A DNA stretch of 64,000 bases from Arthrobacter sp. OAP107 (GTDB lineage Bacteria > Actinomycetota > Actinomycetes > Actinomycetales > Micrococcaceae). This document shows, piece by piece, positions 26,530 to 33,534 of the stretch. The notes beneath the pieces were generated by a model. It worked only from the letters and a program-made list of their open reading frames with translations, did not search any database and was not told the DNA's origin. A program made the translations under genes and the position numbers. Position 1 is the first letter of the stretch. Each line of letters opens with the position of its first letter. Location of the stretch: assembly GCF_040546765.1 (NCBI RefSeq), contig NZ_JBEPOK010000001.1, positions 2,914,001 to 2,978,000 of the forward strand, written 5' to 3'.

Positions 26530-27387
26530 TTACTTGCCGCTGTAGACGGGGAAGGCGCTGTTCTCGCCGTAGTCCTGGGCGCGCAGGTCTCGCAGCGTGG
26601 TCATGTCCTGCTGGGTGATCTCGAAGTCCACCTGGGCGTTGGATCGCATGTGCTCGGGGTTCGCGGTCTTCGGCAGCGACACGGTGCCCAGCTGCAGGGT
26701 GTAGCGGATGCACAGCTGCGGAACCGTCACGCCGTACTTCTCGGCCATCGCTGCGACATGGGTGTTGTTGAGGATCTCACCGTGGGCGATCGGCGAGTAC
26801 GCCTCCACGAGGATGCCATTGCTCTCGCAGTACGCGATGAGCTCTGTGGGGGTGTTGCCGGCGTGGACGAGCAGCTGGTTCACGTGCGGGGCGACGGTGC
26901 TGCCCTGGAGGATGCTCTCCAGGTCCTGCTGCAGGAAGTTGGAGACGCCGATGGAGCGGAGCTTGCCCGCCGTGTGGGCCTCCTCGAGCGCACGCCAGGC
27001 CTCGCGGTTGCCTTCAGCGTAGTCTCCACCGCGGAAGTCGTCCCAGGGCTGCGGGGCGTGAACGAGCATCAGGTCGATATAGTCCAAGCCCAGCGTCTTC
27101 AGCGACCCATCGATCGCGGCCACCGCGCCGTCGTAGTCCTTGATCTCCGCGGCCAGCTTCGTGGATACGAACAGCTCCTCGCGGGCGACGCCGCTGGTGC
27201 GGACGCCTTCGCCGACGCCGCGCTCGTTGCCGTAGGCCTGCGCCGTGTCGATGTTCCGATAGCCGGTCCCGACGGCGTCGCGGACAGCTTGGGCGGCCCT
27301 GTCATCGTCGATGAACCAGGTGCCGAGCCCCAGCTTTGGGACGGTCACGTCATTGGACAGGGTGTAGGTCTCGTTCAGGATGGTCAT
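26530..27387 (-). CDS. Aldo/keto reductase
   Basis: A 285-residue NADP-dependent carbonyl reductase of the 2,5-diketo-gluconate-reductase type. VPKLGLGTWFIDD, IDTAQAYGNERGVGEGV with the catalytic Asp and Tyr, FVSTKL with Lys, IDLMLVHAP with His, and VSLPKTANPEHMRSNAQVDF are the family blocks. Its ATG overlaps the stop of the upstream cupin gene (ATGA), so the pair is co-translated. Its substrate is unknown; with a cupin and a carboxymuconolactone-decarboxylase-like gene nearby, a role in detoxifying reactive carbonyls is a reasonable inference. Confidence 0.9.
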   Translation of the reverse strand: MTILNETYTLSNDVTVPKLGLGTWFIDDDRAAQAVRDAVGTGYRNIDTAQAYGNERGVGEGVRTSGVAREELFVSTKLAAEIKDYDGAVAAIDGSLKTLGLDYIDLMLVHAPQPWDDFRGGDYAEGNREAWRALEEAHTAGKLRSIGVSNFLQQDLESILQGSTVAPHVNQLLVHAGNTPTELIAYCESNGILVEAYSPIAHGEILNNTHVAAMAEKYGVTVPQLCIRYTLQLGTVSLPKTANPEHMRSNAQVDFEITQQDMTTLRDLRAQDYGENSAFPVYSGK

Positions 27388-27818
27388 GCATTCTCTCCGT
27401 TCTTGGGCAGCTCGCCATACGCCTCGTCGGTGACGGGCTCGAGCCATTCGTTGCTGAGGTCTTCTCCCGGGGTGATGAAGGCGACGTGGGAGAACCACGA
27501 GTCGGCCTTCGCACCGTGCCAATGCTTCGTTCCGGCCGGGACATGGATCACGGTTCCCGGTTCCAGGCTGAGGGGGTCCTCGCCCTCGGCCTGGTACCAG
27601 CCGCTGCCTGCCGTGCACAGCAGGATCTGGTCACCGCCGCCGCCGGCGCCATGATGGATGTGCCAGTTGTTGCGGCAACCCGGCTCGAAGGAGACGTTGC
27701 TGACGGGAACGCTCCCCGAGGTGAGCGGAGCCAGGTAGCTCTGGCCGATGAAGTACTGGGCATAGGCGTCGTTCTTCTCCCCGTGCGGGAAGATCTGGTC
27801 GAATTCGTCGTCGTTCAT
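27384..27818 (-). CDS. Cupin-domain protein
   Basis: A 144-residue single cupin barrel. Motif 1 is WHIHHGAGGGGDQILLCTAG with metal-ligand His residues, and motif 2 is GTVIHVPAGTKHWHGA. This form is often found beside carboxymuconolactone decarboxylase and aldo/keto reductase genes, exactly as here. AAGGAAACAAC precedes the ATG at 27818. The open frame continues upstream without a stop into the broken XRE regulator, which is a trace of decay rather than a true fusion. Confidence 0.88.
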   Translation of the reverse strand: MNDDEFDQIFPHGEKNDAYAQYFIGQSYLAPLTSGSVPVSNVSFEPGCRNNWHIHHGAGGGGDQILLCTAGSGWYQAEGEDPLSLEPGTVIHVPAGTKHWHGAKADSWFSHVAFITPGEDLSNEWLEPVTDEAYGELPKNGENA

Positions 27819-28484
27819 GTTGTTTCCTTCTGTTCGTTCTGGATGGGTTGCCACCAGGCGTCGGCCGGGGACGATCGGTGCGCCCTCGTCAGGCTCGGTG
27901 CTCTCTGCGACAGCGGCTTCCTGGCTCCCGCTGGCCAGGACGTGTAGCCGCTCAGTCGCCGTTCCCGGCCCGGCGGTGTAAACCCTGAGCGTGCGGCGCC
28001 GGTCTCTGGACGGGGCGAGGTCTTCACGGGTTAGTTCCAGATCCGCGACCACAGGGTGGTGGACTCTCTCGCGCGGCAGGTGGCAGGCGCAGGCGCGCTG
28101 CGCGGACCAGCGCCCCCGGGAAGGAGGCTGTGCGTCGACAGCTCGCCGGTCAGCTCCTGCAGTGCTCTATCATGCGAGTCTCGTGCCGCCGCCGCGCGCA
28201 GGCGGTGGGGGATGTGCCCATCGGCGATCCGATCCCAATCGGGGTAGAACGCCGACGAGGCCTCTTCGTCCAGGAACAGGGGCCAGATTGGGCCGGTCAT
28301 CGTCGAACATTCGTGAAAGCAGCGTCTGCCCGAGCGGGTTGGTTCCTACGATGTCGAGCCGATCGGTGAACACGACCGCCCAGGCGTCAGAGACGGCCGC
28401 CAACGCCGTGCGCAGGCTAATCAGCAGCGCAGGGGTATGCCATCGCTTCCTGTTCTCGGTTCTTTTCGTGCTCACGGCTTCCAC
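27819..28484 (-). pseudogene. XRE/MmyB regulator remnant without its DNA-binding domain
   Basis: Parts of the MmyB-like ligand domain occur in three frames: FTDRLDIVGTNPLGQTLLSR near 28350, FLDEEASSAFYPDWDRIADG near 28260 and LRVYTAGPGTATERLHVLAS near 27950. They correspond to residues from about 115 onward of the intact regulators at 20443 and 25209. The HTH third is missing, and the C-terminal frame has no stop before the cupin ATG. The GGTACTG motif remains just upstream (28510-28531). Confidence 0.75.
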
Positions 28485-28509
28485 GCTACGACAAGGTGGC
28501 GGGGTGTGT

Positions 28510-28531
28510 GCCAGACCCTGTCAGTACCCCC
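28510..28531 (-). promoter_or_regulatory. GGTACTG-nn-AGGG motif between XRE remnant and CMD gene
   Basis: On the minus strand the site reads GGGGGTACTGACAGGGTC then TGGC. It lies in the divergent region before the decarboxylase-like gene and the regulator stub. Confidence 0.5.
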
Positions 28532-28619
28532 TACGACAGGGCCTCCCACAAGTCGCCCGACGAGAGATTCAATAGGAGCCGAGCGGATGACCCACACCGC
28601 TCGGGGAAGGAGAAGAATG

Positions 28620-28955
28620 ATGAGCGACGAGCAGAGCACCGGCTGGACCGGCGGGCAGAATGCCTTCGGCGACTTCGCGCCCGGAATGGTCCACTACACC
28701 GATAAGGTCCTATTCGACGAGGTCTGGGAACGCGAGGGCCTCTCAAAGCGCGACCGCAGCCTCATCACAGTCGCCGCGCTGACCGCGATGGGAAAGGCCG
28801 AACAGCTCACCTTCCACCTCGACTACGCACGTCAGAACGGCGTCACCGAAGACGAACTCAAAGAAGCGATCCTCCACCTCGCGTTCTACGCCGGCTGGCC
28901 CAACGGGATGAGCGCGATGACCGTGGCCAAGCAGGTCCTCGGGGGCGAGAACTGA
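28620..28955 (+). CDS. Carboxymuconolactone decarboxylase family protein
   Basis: A 111-residue all-helical AhpD-like protein. RDRSLITVAALTAMGKAEQL and LKEAILHLAFYAGWPNGMSA are the conserved halves; the active-site CxxC of AhpD peroxidases is absent, so the decarboxylase-like branch fits. GGAAGGAG lies seven bases before the ATG at 28620; ATG at 28617 and an in-frame ATG at 28587 are alternatives. It is divergent from the cupin-aldo/keto reductase pair. Confidence 0.9.
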   Translation: MSDEQSTGWTGGQNAFGDFAPGMVHYTDKVLFDEVWEREGLSKRDRSLITVAALTAMGKAEQLTFHLDYARQNGVTEDELKEAILHLAFYAGWPNGMSAMTVAKQVLGGEN

Positions 28956-28972
28956 GCGCCGAGGCACGCGGG

Positions 28973-29678
28973 ATGGGCGAACCCACCACCAGCACACAGT
29001 CGACGCATGCCCAGCAGCTGCCGCGTCGACGGCTGGGGTTCGTTGCCGCCGCGGTGTCATTTGATGGCAGTGTTCGCCGCGTCCGGTGCCCCGGTCCCGC
29101 CAATTGAGCGCTACCTCGCCGCGGACGGACTCACCACCGGGGACCTGTCCATTGCGGCGGTGTTCTACTTCGTGGCGGTCATGCTCGCCCTCGTGGTCTT
29201 CGGCCGGACGCACGCCGTCAGCATCATCGCCGTCATCTTGGCCGCCGCCGGATGCCTGTCCCTGCTGGATGTCACCAGCCTTGTCGTCCTCGTTCCCGGC
29301 CGTATTCTACAGGGCCTCTCCTGCGGGCTCGGCTCCTCTGCGGTCGTGGCCTACATCATCGACCTCGCCCCAAAACGTCCGCGCTGGCTTGCCGCGACCA
29401 CCGCTGCGGTCGCACCGCTGATCGGTCTGACCATCGTGGCGGTCGGGTCCGGGGCGCTGGCCGAGTACGGGCCCGCGCCGGAACAGACCCCCTATCTCGC
29501 CGCGACGCTGCTGCTGGCTGTGTGTGCCGTGCTGCTGCTCGCTAGTCCCGAGGCGATCATGCGCCGTCCGGGCGCCCTTTCCTCAATGCGGCCGCACATG
29601 CACCTCCCGCAGGCGATCCGTCCGGTGATCTTCATGGGAGCGGATTCCTTCCCTCGATCAAACGGTGTTGGTGCGTAG
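28973..29678 (+). pseudogene. MFS transporter, N-terminal half, frameshifted and truncated
   Basis: MGEPTTSTQSTHAQQLPRRR begins at 28973; after a shift near 29055-29065 the main frame gives five or six membrane helices (FYFVAVMLALVVFGRTHAV, GRILQGLSCGLGSSAVVAYI, YLAATLLLAVCAVLLLAS). Similarity ends after LPQAIRPVIF near 29635 and the frame runs into the 3' end of the opposing gene. The C-terminal six helices are missing. Confidence 0.75.
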
Positions 29679-30044
29679 GGTGACCTCGACGGTCGCGGCA
29701 CGGGGGCCGGCGGCGACCATCGGTGGCAGGTACGGGCTACCGGCGTACTTCTGGTGGTAAGCGGCATCGATCCGCTCGTTCAGGGCCTCGTCTGTGATCG
29801 GGGCGAACTCTACCTCGTACACGGCGCCGGCTGCGGTGATGCGGCCGACCTTCTGAGCGATGGCGGAGCGGTACCAGCGTCCGCGGGTACCGCTCCAGGC
29901 ACGCACGAACACGCGCCCGTCGACCACGACGGACCAGATCCAGGTCAGCGTGCCGGTGGTCTTCCCGTCCGGGTGGTACGGGGCGACGTGAAAATCGTCG
30001 GTGCCAGCGATACGGGCTACTTCCTGGGGAGACCACGATGCCAT
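29658..30044 (-). CDS. DUF2255-family protein
   Basis: A 128-residue protein with the DUF2255 pattern: a Trp-rich start, IAGTDDFHVAPYHPDGKTTG, TLTWIWSVVVDGRVFVRAWS and RWYRSAIAQKVGRITAAG. The tail IDAAYHQKYAGSPYLPP is the second conserved block. The family is thought to be a small flavin-reductase-like or nitroreductase-associated barrel, but its function is not established. Its 3' end overlaps the truncated MFS frame. Confidence 0.85.
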   Translation of the reverse strand: MASWSPQEVARIAGTDDFHVAPYHPDGKTTGTLTWIWSVVVDGRVFVRAWSGTRGRWYRSAIAQKVGRITAAGAVYEVEFAPITDEALNERIDAAYHQKYAGSPYLPPMVAAGPRAATVEVTLRTNTV

Positions 30045-30136
30045 GAAGAAACCTCCATCTTGTCATTTTTTCGACCTCCACAGACCGGTCATCTTCAACA
30101 CCACCACGTTGTGTTCGCGCGTGGGAGACCCGGCCG

Positions 30137-30162
30137 GTGGGGGTACCGACAGGGACTCCCAC
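30137..30162. promoter_or_regulatory. GGTACYG-nn-AGGG motif upstream of DUF2255 gene
   Basis: The plus strand reads GTGGGGGTACCGACAGGG followed by ACTCCCAC. Outer arms GTGGGAG (30121-30127) and CTCCCAC (30156-30162) form an inverted repeat around it. It lies between the DUF2255 gene and an aldo/keto reductase remnant. Confidence 0.45.
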
Positions 30163-30274
30163 CCGGGGACATCGCCCACCTAGATCAACCGCCGGTGACT
30201 GTTCACGAATCGCATCCACCAAGCGGAGTGACGGACGGCTGGTTGAGGACTGAGTTCGCATGAAGGAGATAACG

Positions 30275-30592
30275 ATGGACTATTCGCATCTGGACGCTCC
30301 TGCCTGCCGGTGAGCAGGATCGGGGCTGGGCACGGTGAACTTCGGCGATGTCACCGACCAACCCAACGCGATGGCGTTGATGGACCGCGCCGTCGATCTC
30401 CGGGTGAACTTCTTCGCCTCCGCGGACGTGTAGGGCGGTCCCAGCGACCGGATATTCAGAAAGGGTACGGCACCTCAGAGGAGATCATCGGCAACTGGCT
30501 GGCCAAGTCCGATCAGTGACGTGATCGTCTTCGCGAAGAAGGTGTACCAGCCGATGGGACTCGGCCCCAACGACGGGCGCCTGTACGCGTAA
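30275..30592 (+). pseudogene. Aldo/keto reductase N-terminal remnant
   Basis: AAGGAG precedes an ATG. Parts in different frames resemble the start of an aldo/keto reductase: MDYSHL, then IGAGHGE replaced in frame 2 by LGTVNFGDVTDQPNAMALMD, a VNFF(A)SADV segment, GTSEEIIGNWLAKS and VIVFAKKVYQPMGLGPNDGR. Frame shifts and in-frame stops occur, and the gene is cut off after about 105 codons. Confidence 0.75.
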
Positions 30593-30774
30593 CCTCAGGC
30601 CAATACGGTTCAGGCTGGGGCACACCTTAACCTGACGTCAGGCATGAACCTGTAAGGCTGTCAGAGCAGTTCGGTTCCTTTCTTCTCTGACGGCGGCTCC
30701 AGAACGTCCTCGGTCTCAACATGACAGGGCAGTGTTGCCGGCGCTTGTCTGCGTGCTCACCACGTGATCGGCGG

Positions 30775-31314
30775 TCAGCAGGAAACAACGTCATAGATGA
30801 GCCGGTCCCCCGCAGCCCGCACGCCGCCGGTCGGCTGATGGGTCATCATTCGGCCGGCCGGCATCAAGTGCACGGGTTTCGCTCCGTCAAGCAGCAGCGC
30901 GTGGTCAGCAATGAGCCGCCGGTGACAGCGCCACCAGAGAGTTTCGCTGCACATGATGGCCGTCCGCCGTTCTGCTGCCTCCGCCAGCACCTGGGCCAGC
31001 GCCGCGGCAAAGCCCGGCGTGCGCATGTAGGCCGCATAGGCCCGGAAGGACTCATTACGCAGGGCAGTGTCGGGCGAATCCGGCGGCAGCTTACGGAAGC
31101 CGCCCAGCCGCTGCTCCCAGCGGTAAGCGATCCCGGCCGCCGGCAGCCATTCTTCCAACCGATCCTTGCCAAAGTGCGGATGCTTCCGACTGCCCGGCCC
31201 GATCCGCACATCGACGACGGAAGCAACATCCGCTGCCTCAAGCAAGTTCCTGAAGTCCTCCTCGCTGGAGGCCCCGTGCCCCACGGTGAGCAGGATCGTA
31301 GGTTCGGACCTCAT
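30775..31314 (-). CDS. DUF488-family protein
   Basis: A 179-residue protein of the DUF488 family: ILLTVGHGASSEEDFRNLLE, VVDVRIGPGSRKHPHFGKDR, YRWEQRLGGFRKLPPDSPD and the Cys-containing MCSETLWWRCHRRLIADH. The last block, with two Cys and an Arg/His cluster, is the conserved putative active site. Function is unknown. ATG at 31314 is preferred from family length; ATG at 31344 is also open. No strong ribosome site is seen for either. Confidence 0.85.
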   Translation of the reverse strand: MRSEPTILLTVGHGASSEEDFRNLLEAADVASVVDVRIGPGSRKHPHFGKDRLEEWLPAAGIAYRWEQRLGGFRKLPPDSPDTALRNESFRAYAAYMRTPGFAAALAQVLAEAAERRTAIMCSETLWWRCHRRLIADHALLLDGAKPVHLMPAGRMMTHQPTGGVRAAGDRLIYDVVSC

Positions 31315-31508
31315 GGGTTCGAGCCTACTGCCGTCATAGCTCATGGCCAGCTGGGCTTCGGCGTCTCCTCATTCAGTCATGCAGCCGTTCAGCAAGCTGG
31401 CCATGAACAGGAATGAAAGACCAGCCAACAGCGGCTCCCCCAGGTCAGGAGAGTCGGGACAAGACCACCACGTCATGCAGTCGGCGCCGACGGCAGGCAT
31501 GAACAGCT

Positions 31509-31877
31509 ATGAACGGAAAAATCCCTGGATCCAGGGAAGAAGAGGGGGTGAGCATCATGGGCTGCAGCGTAAGGCAACATTCGCTGGCCGACGGGTCGTA
31601 TCGGACAGCCCCCGGGCCGTCCGGGAGAACCGATCCGAAACAACACGGCACAAGTCATGTCGCACTCCCCCGGACCCACCATGAAGAAGCAGATCAGCCA
31701 AAACCAGCCGCGAAGGAGAATCCAGTGGACAGCCAAGGATCCAGAAAAGAATCCCAACCGGAATTCTTCTCAAGTCATGTTGGCCGAGCCATGACCGCCC
31801 ATGAACTGGTATCGAACGACAAACCGTCGCTCCAGCTAGGCAAGGAGGTCCCGGGCCACAGCACCGGCCACCAATGA
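31509..31877 (+). CDS. Possible small protein inside repeat copy 1
   Basis: A 122-codon frame ending at the first hairpin. Its C-terminal 65 residues (FFSSHVGRAMTAHELVSND to PGHSTGHQ) align with the frame at 59441-59716 (FFSGHVAQATAVHEQVTND to APGHQ), while the N-terminal halves differ. Conservation of frame and stop hints at translation, but the DNA is itself repeated, so this may be coincidental. No family is recognised. Confidence 0.3.
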   Translation: MNGKIPGSREEEGVSIMGCSVRQHSLADGSYRTAPGPSGRTDPKQHGTSHVALPRTHHEEADQPKPAAKENPVDSQGSRKESQPEFFSSHVGRAMTAHELVSNDKPSLQLGKEVPGHSTGHQ

Positions 31878-31900
31878 AAAAGGCCCCCGAAGGGGCCCTT
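31877..31900 (-). terminator. Intrinsic terminator (minus strand), repeat copy 1
   Basis: On the minus strand GGCCCC-TTCG-GGGGCC is followed by TTTTTCATT, a textbook terminator. It would end a leftward transcript that starts inside the repeat. Confidence 0.75.
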
Positions 31901-31956
31901 CACAACACAATTTGTCCACACTCAGAGGCTCACAAGCCGCTGAACAGGGAAAACAC

Positions 31957-32007
31957 GTGCCCGAGATGGGACTCGAACCAGCCGCTCGCCCTGAAAATCC
32001 GCCACTC
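31957..32007 (-). other. tRNA-Leu-like stub, repeat copy 1
   Basis: The minus strand carries GAGTGGCGGATT, resembling the start of a bacterial tRNA-Leu, and GGTTCGAGTCCCATCTCGGG followed by CAC, resembling the T-arm and 3' acceptor strand. The anticodon arm and variable arm are missing and the T-stem is imperfect, so it is not a working tRNA. Confidence 0.45.
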
Positions 32008-32068
32008 CCCCAAAAACATCCTCAGTCCGGCCCAGTCCGATGCCGGTACAACCGAATCCGAAGCCCAG

Positions 32069-32098
32069 GGTGTGGACAGTGTCCACACCCTCTTTTTT
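32069..32098 (+). terminator. Intrinsic terminator (plus strand), repeat copy 1
   Basis: GGTGTGGAC-AGT-GTCCACACC forms a nine-pair stem with a three-base loop, followed by CTCTTTTTT. Copy 2 has the same hairpin. Confidence 0.7.
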
Positions 32099-32463
32099 GC
32101 GACGAAACGGCAAGTATCGGCGTTCAAACCACGGGAGTAGAAGTAGCTGCGACGGGCCGGCGAATCGAAAATTTGGTCCCGGCGGACGAAAAGGCTTCCC
32201 GCGCGCGTAAATCAGACGGGGTGGTACGGCACATGTCCGTGCTATCTCTTCCGTTTTACATAGGACGGGGATCGCAGGTGGGCTCGTTCGGCGAGTCCCC
32301 TCTGGGCTGACATACGTCAGCATTTCCTAGCCTTTCTGCCAGCCCGTCAGTGCTACCAACGCGTCTGCGCACCTGTAAGGTTATTGGCGGCCTGACAGAG
32401 GACGACATCGCCGCCTGGCTCCTAAAGGCTTCGTCCCGCAGTTGCTGGGAAACCCAAGAAACA

Positions 32464-32498
32464 GGTGCCCACCTGGCCCAAGAGGCCAAGTGGGCACC
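32464..32498 (-). terminator. Hairpin downstream of the first ribose-type ABC operon
   Basis: GGTGCCCAC (32464-32472) pairs with GTGGGCACC (32490-32498), with TGGCC/GGCCA extending the stem inside. On the minus strand it follows the permease stop by about 40 bases and is followed by a T-rich CTGTTTCTT. It probably ends this operon. Confidence 0.6.
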
Positions 32499-32535
32499 AC
32501 GATTCGGTTCCGCTAGTGCCGTACCTTGCTTAGAG

Positions 32536-33534
32536 CTATTTTTTCCGATTATTGAACGCAACTGCAGCGATAATGATAATGCCTTTTACTGTCAGCTGGA
32601 CGGCGGGGCTAACTCCCATCAGCACAAGTCCGTTATTCAAGATACCGATGATCAAGCTGCCTAAGATAACTCCGAAAATTGTTCCGCGACCACCGAACAG
32701 GCTGACACCGCCTAGGATGACAGCAGCAATAACATCCAGTTCCAGGCCTGCAGCTACGTCTGGCCGAGCTGCGTGTCCACGAGCCGTCAAGATTAGTCCT
32801 GCCAGTCCGGCAAGCGCTCCAGTAATCGCGAAGACGGCAATTTTTACTCGATCAGTCTTTATACCCGAGTATTTTGCCGCCAAAGCATTACCACCAGTAG
32901 CAATAATTTTCCGGCCGAAAGTACTGAAGTGTAGAACCAGCACACCGCCGATGATTACGACGGCTGTCCATAGGATCGGGGTTGAAATACCGAATAGCGT
33001 TCCATCGCCAAAGATTATCCAGAAATCCTTGTTGGTCACGAGTACCGGTGAGGTGTTGGTAATCATCAGTGCCAAGCCTCTGGCTACACCAAGCATCCCG
33101 AGCGTCACAAGGAAGGAGGGGATTCTGAACCTAGCAACCAGCAGCCCATTGACCAAGCCGGTCAAGATGCCACACAGTATCGCAGCAACGGCTCCTAGTG
33201 GCCAGAACGAAGCTATCTCCTTCATCGCAAGGGCTGCAATGACCCCCGAAAGCGCGAGATTGGAGGCCACCGATAGGTCAATTTCAGCCGTGACGATGAC
33301 CAGTGACATTCCCACTGCAATGATGGAAACGAGTGCGGTCTGTCGAGCGATGTTTGCGAAGTTATCGGTTGAAAAGAAGACTGGTGAAGCAACAGAGAAG
33401 CCCACGATGAGGACCACGAAGGCCACATACAAGAAAACTGGTTGCTCCCCGCCGCGGGCTTGGGTCTTAAGACGCTCCAACAGGCTGGGACCTCGAGTGG
33501 TCTCCTTGTCCCGAACGACGGCCGAAACGCTCAT
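32536..33534 (-). CDS. Ribose-type sugar ABC transporter permease (system 1)
   Basis: A 332-residue RbsC-like permease with eight to ten membrane segments. The motif TAEIDLSVASNLALSGVIAA and GLVNGLLVARFRIPSFLVTL are diagnostic, as is AVILGGVSLFGGRGTIFGVI near the end. Start ATGA overlaps the stop of the ATPase gene. Third gene of a binding protein-ATPase-permease operon that is visibly more A+T-rich than its surroundings. Substrate is likely a monosaccharide, polyol or similar. Confidence 0.92.
   Translation of the reverse strand: MSVSAVVRDKETTRGPSLLERLKTQARGGEQPVFLYVAFVVLIVGFSVASPVFFSTDNFANIARQTALVSIIAVGMSLVIVTAEIDLSVASNLALSGVIAALAMKEIASFWPLGAVAAILCGILTGLVNGLLVARFRIPSFLVTLGMLGVARGLALMITNTSPVLVTNKDFWIIFGDGTLFGISTPILWTAVVIIGGVLVLHFSTFGRKIIATGGNALAAKYSGIKTDRVKIAVFAITGALAGLAGLILTARGHAARPDVAAGLELDVIAAVILGGVSLFGGRGTIFGVILGSLIIGILNNGLVLMGVSPAVQLTVKGIIIIAAVAFNNRKK

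Larger units (their letters stand above)
31375..32098. repeat. Long direct repeat, copy 1 (tandem units, hairpins, tRNA-like stub)
   Basis: This block recurs at 59306-59937 in the same orientation. The last 240 bases are closely similar and 31864-31920 is identical to 59703-59759 (57 bases). The left part holds four degenerate units beginning TCATG at about 31375, 31472, 31653 and 31773. Each has CATGAAC or CATGAAG about 20 bases later. Then come a hairpin with its T-tract on the minus strand, a tRNA-Leu-like stub and a hairpin with its T-tract on the plus strand. The copies flank the 27.8-kb sugar block. Confidence 0.85.

Noticed and set aside
26257..27654. A 465-codon plus-strand frame
   Set aside because: Antisense to the aldo/keto reductase and cupin genes, which have clear motifs.
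13815..31314. Insertion sequences as cause of the gene stubs
   Set aside because: No transposase frame, terminal inverted repeats or target duplications were found around the stubs; deletions are more likely.
31957..32007. Functional tRNA-Leu gene
   Set aside because: The anticodon and variable arms are absent and the T-stem is imperfect; only a stub remains.
32306..32321. GCTGAC-ATAC-GTCAGC dyad as an operator
   Set aside because: It stands over 200 bases downstream of the repeat and is not near any gene start, so no role can be supported.
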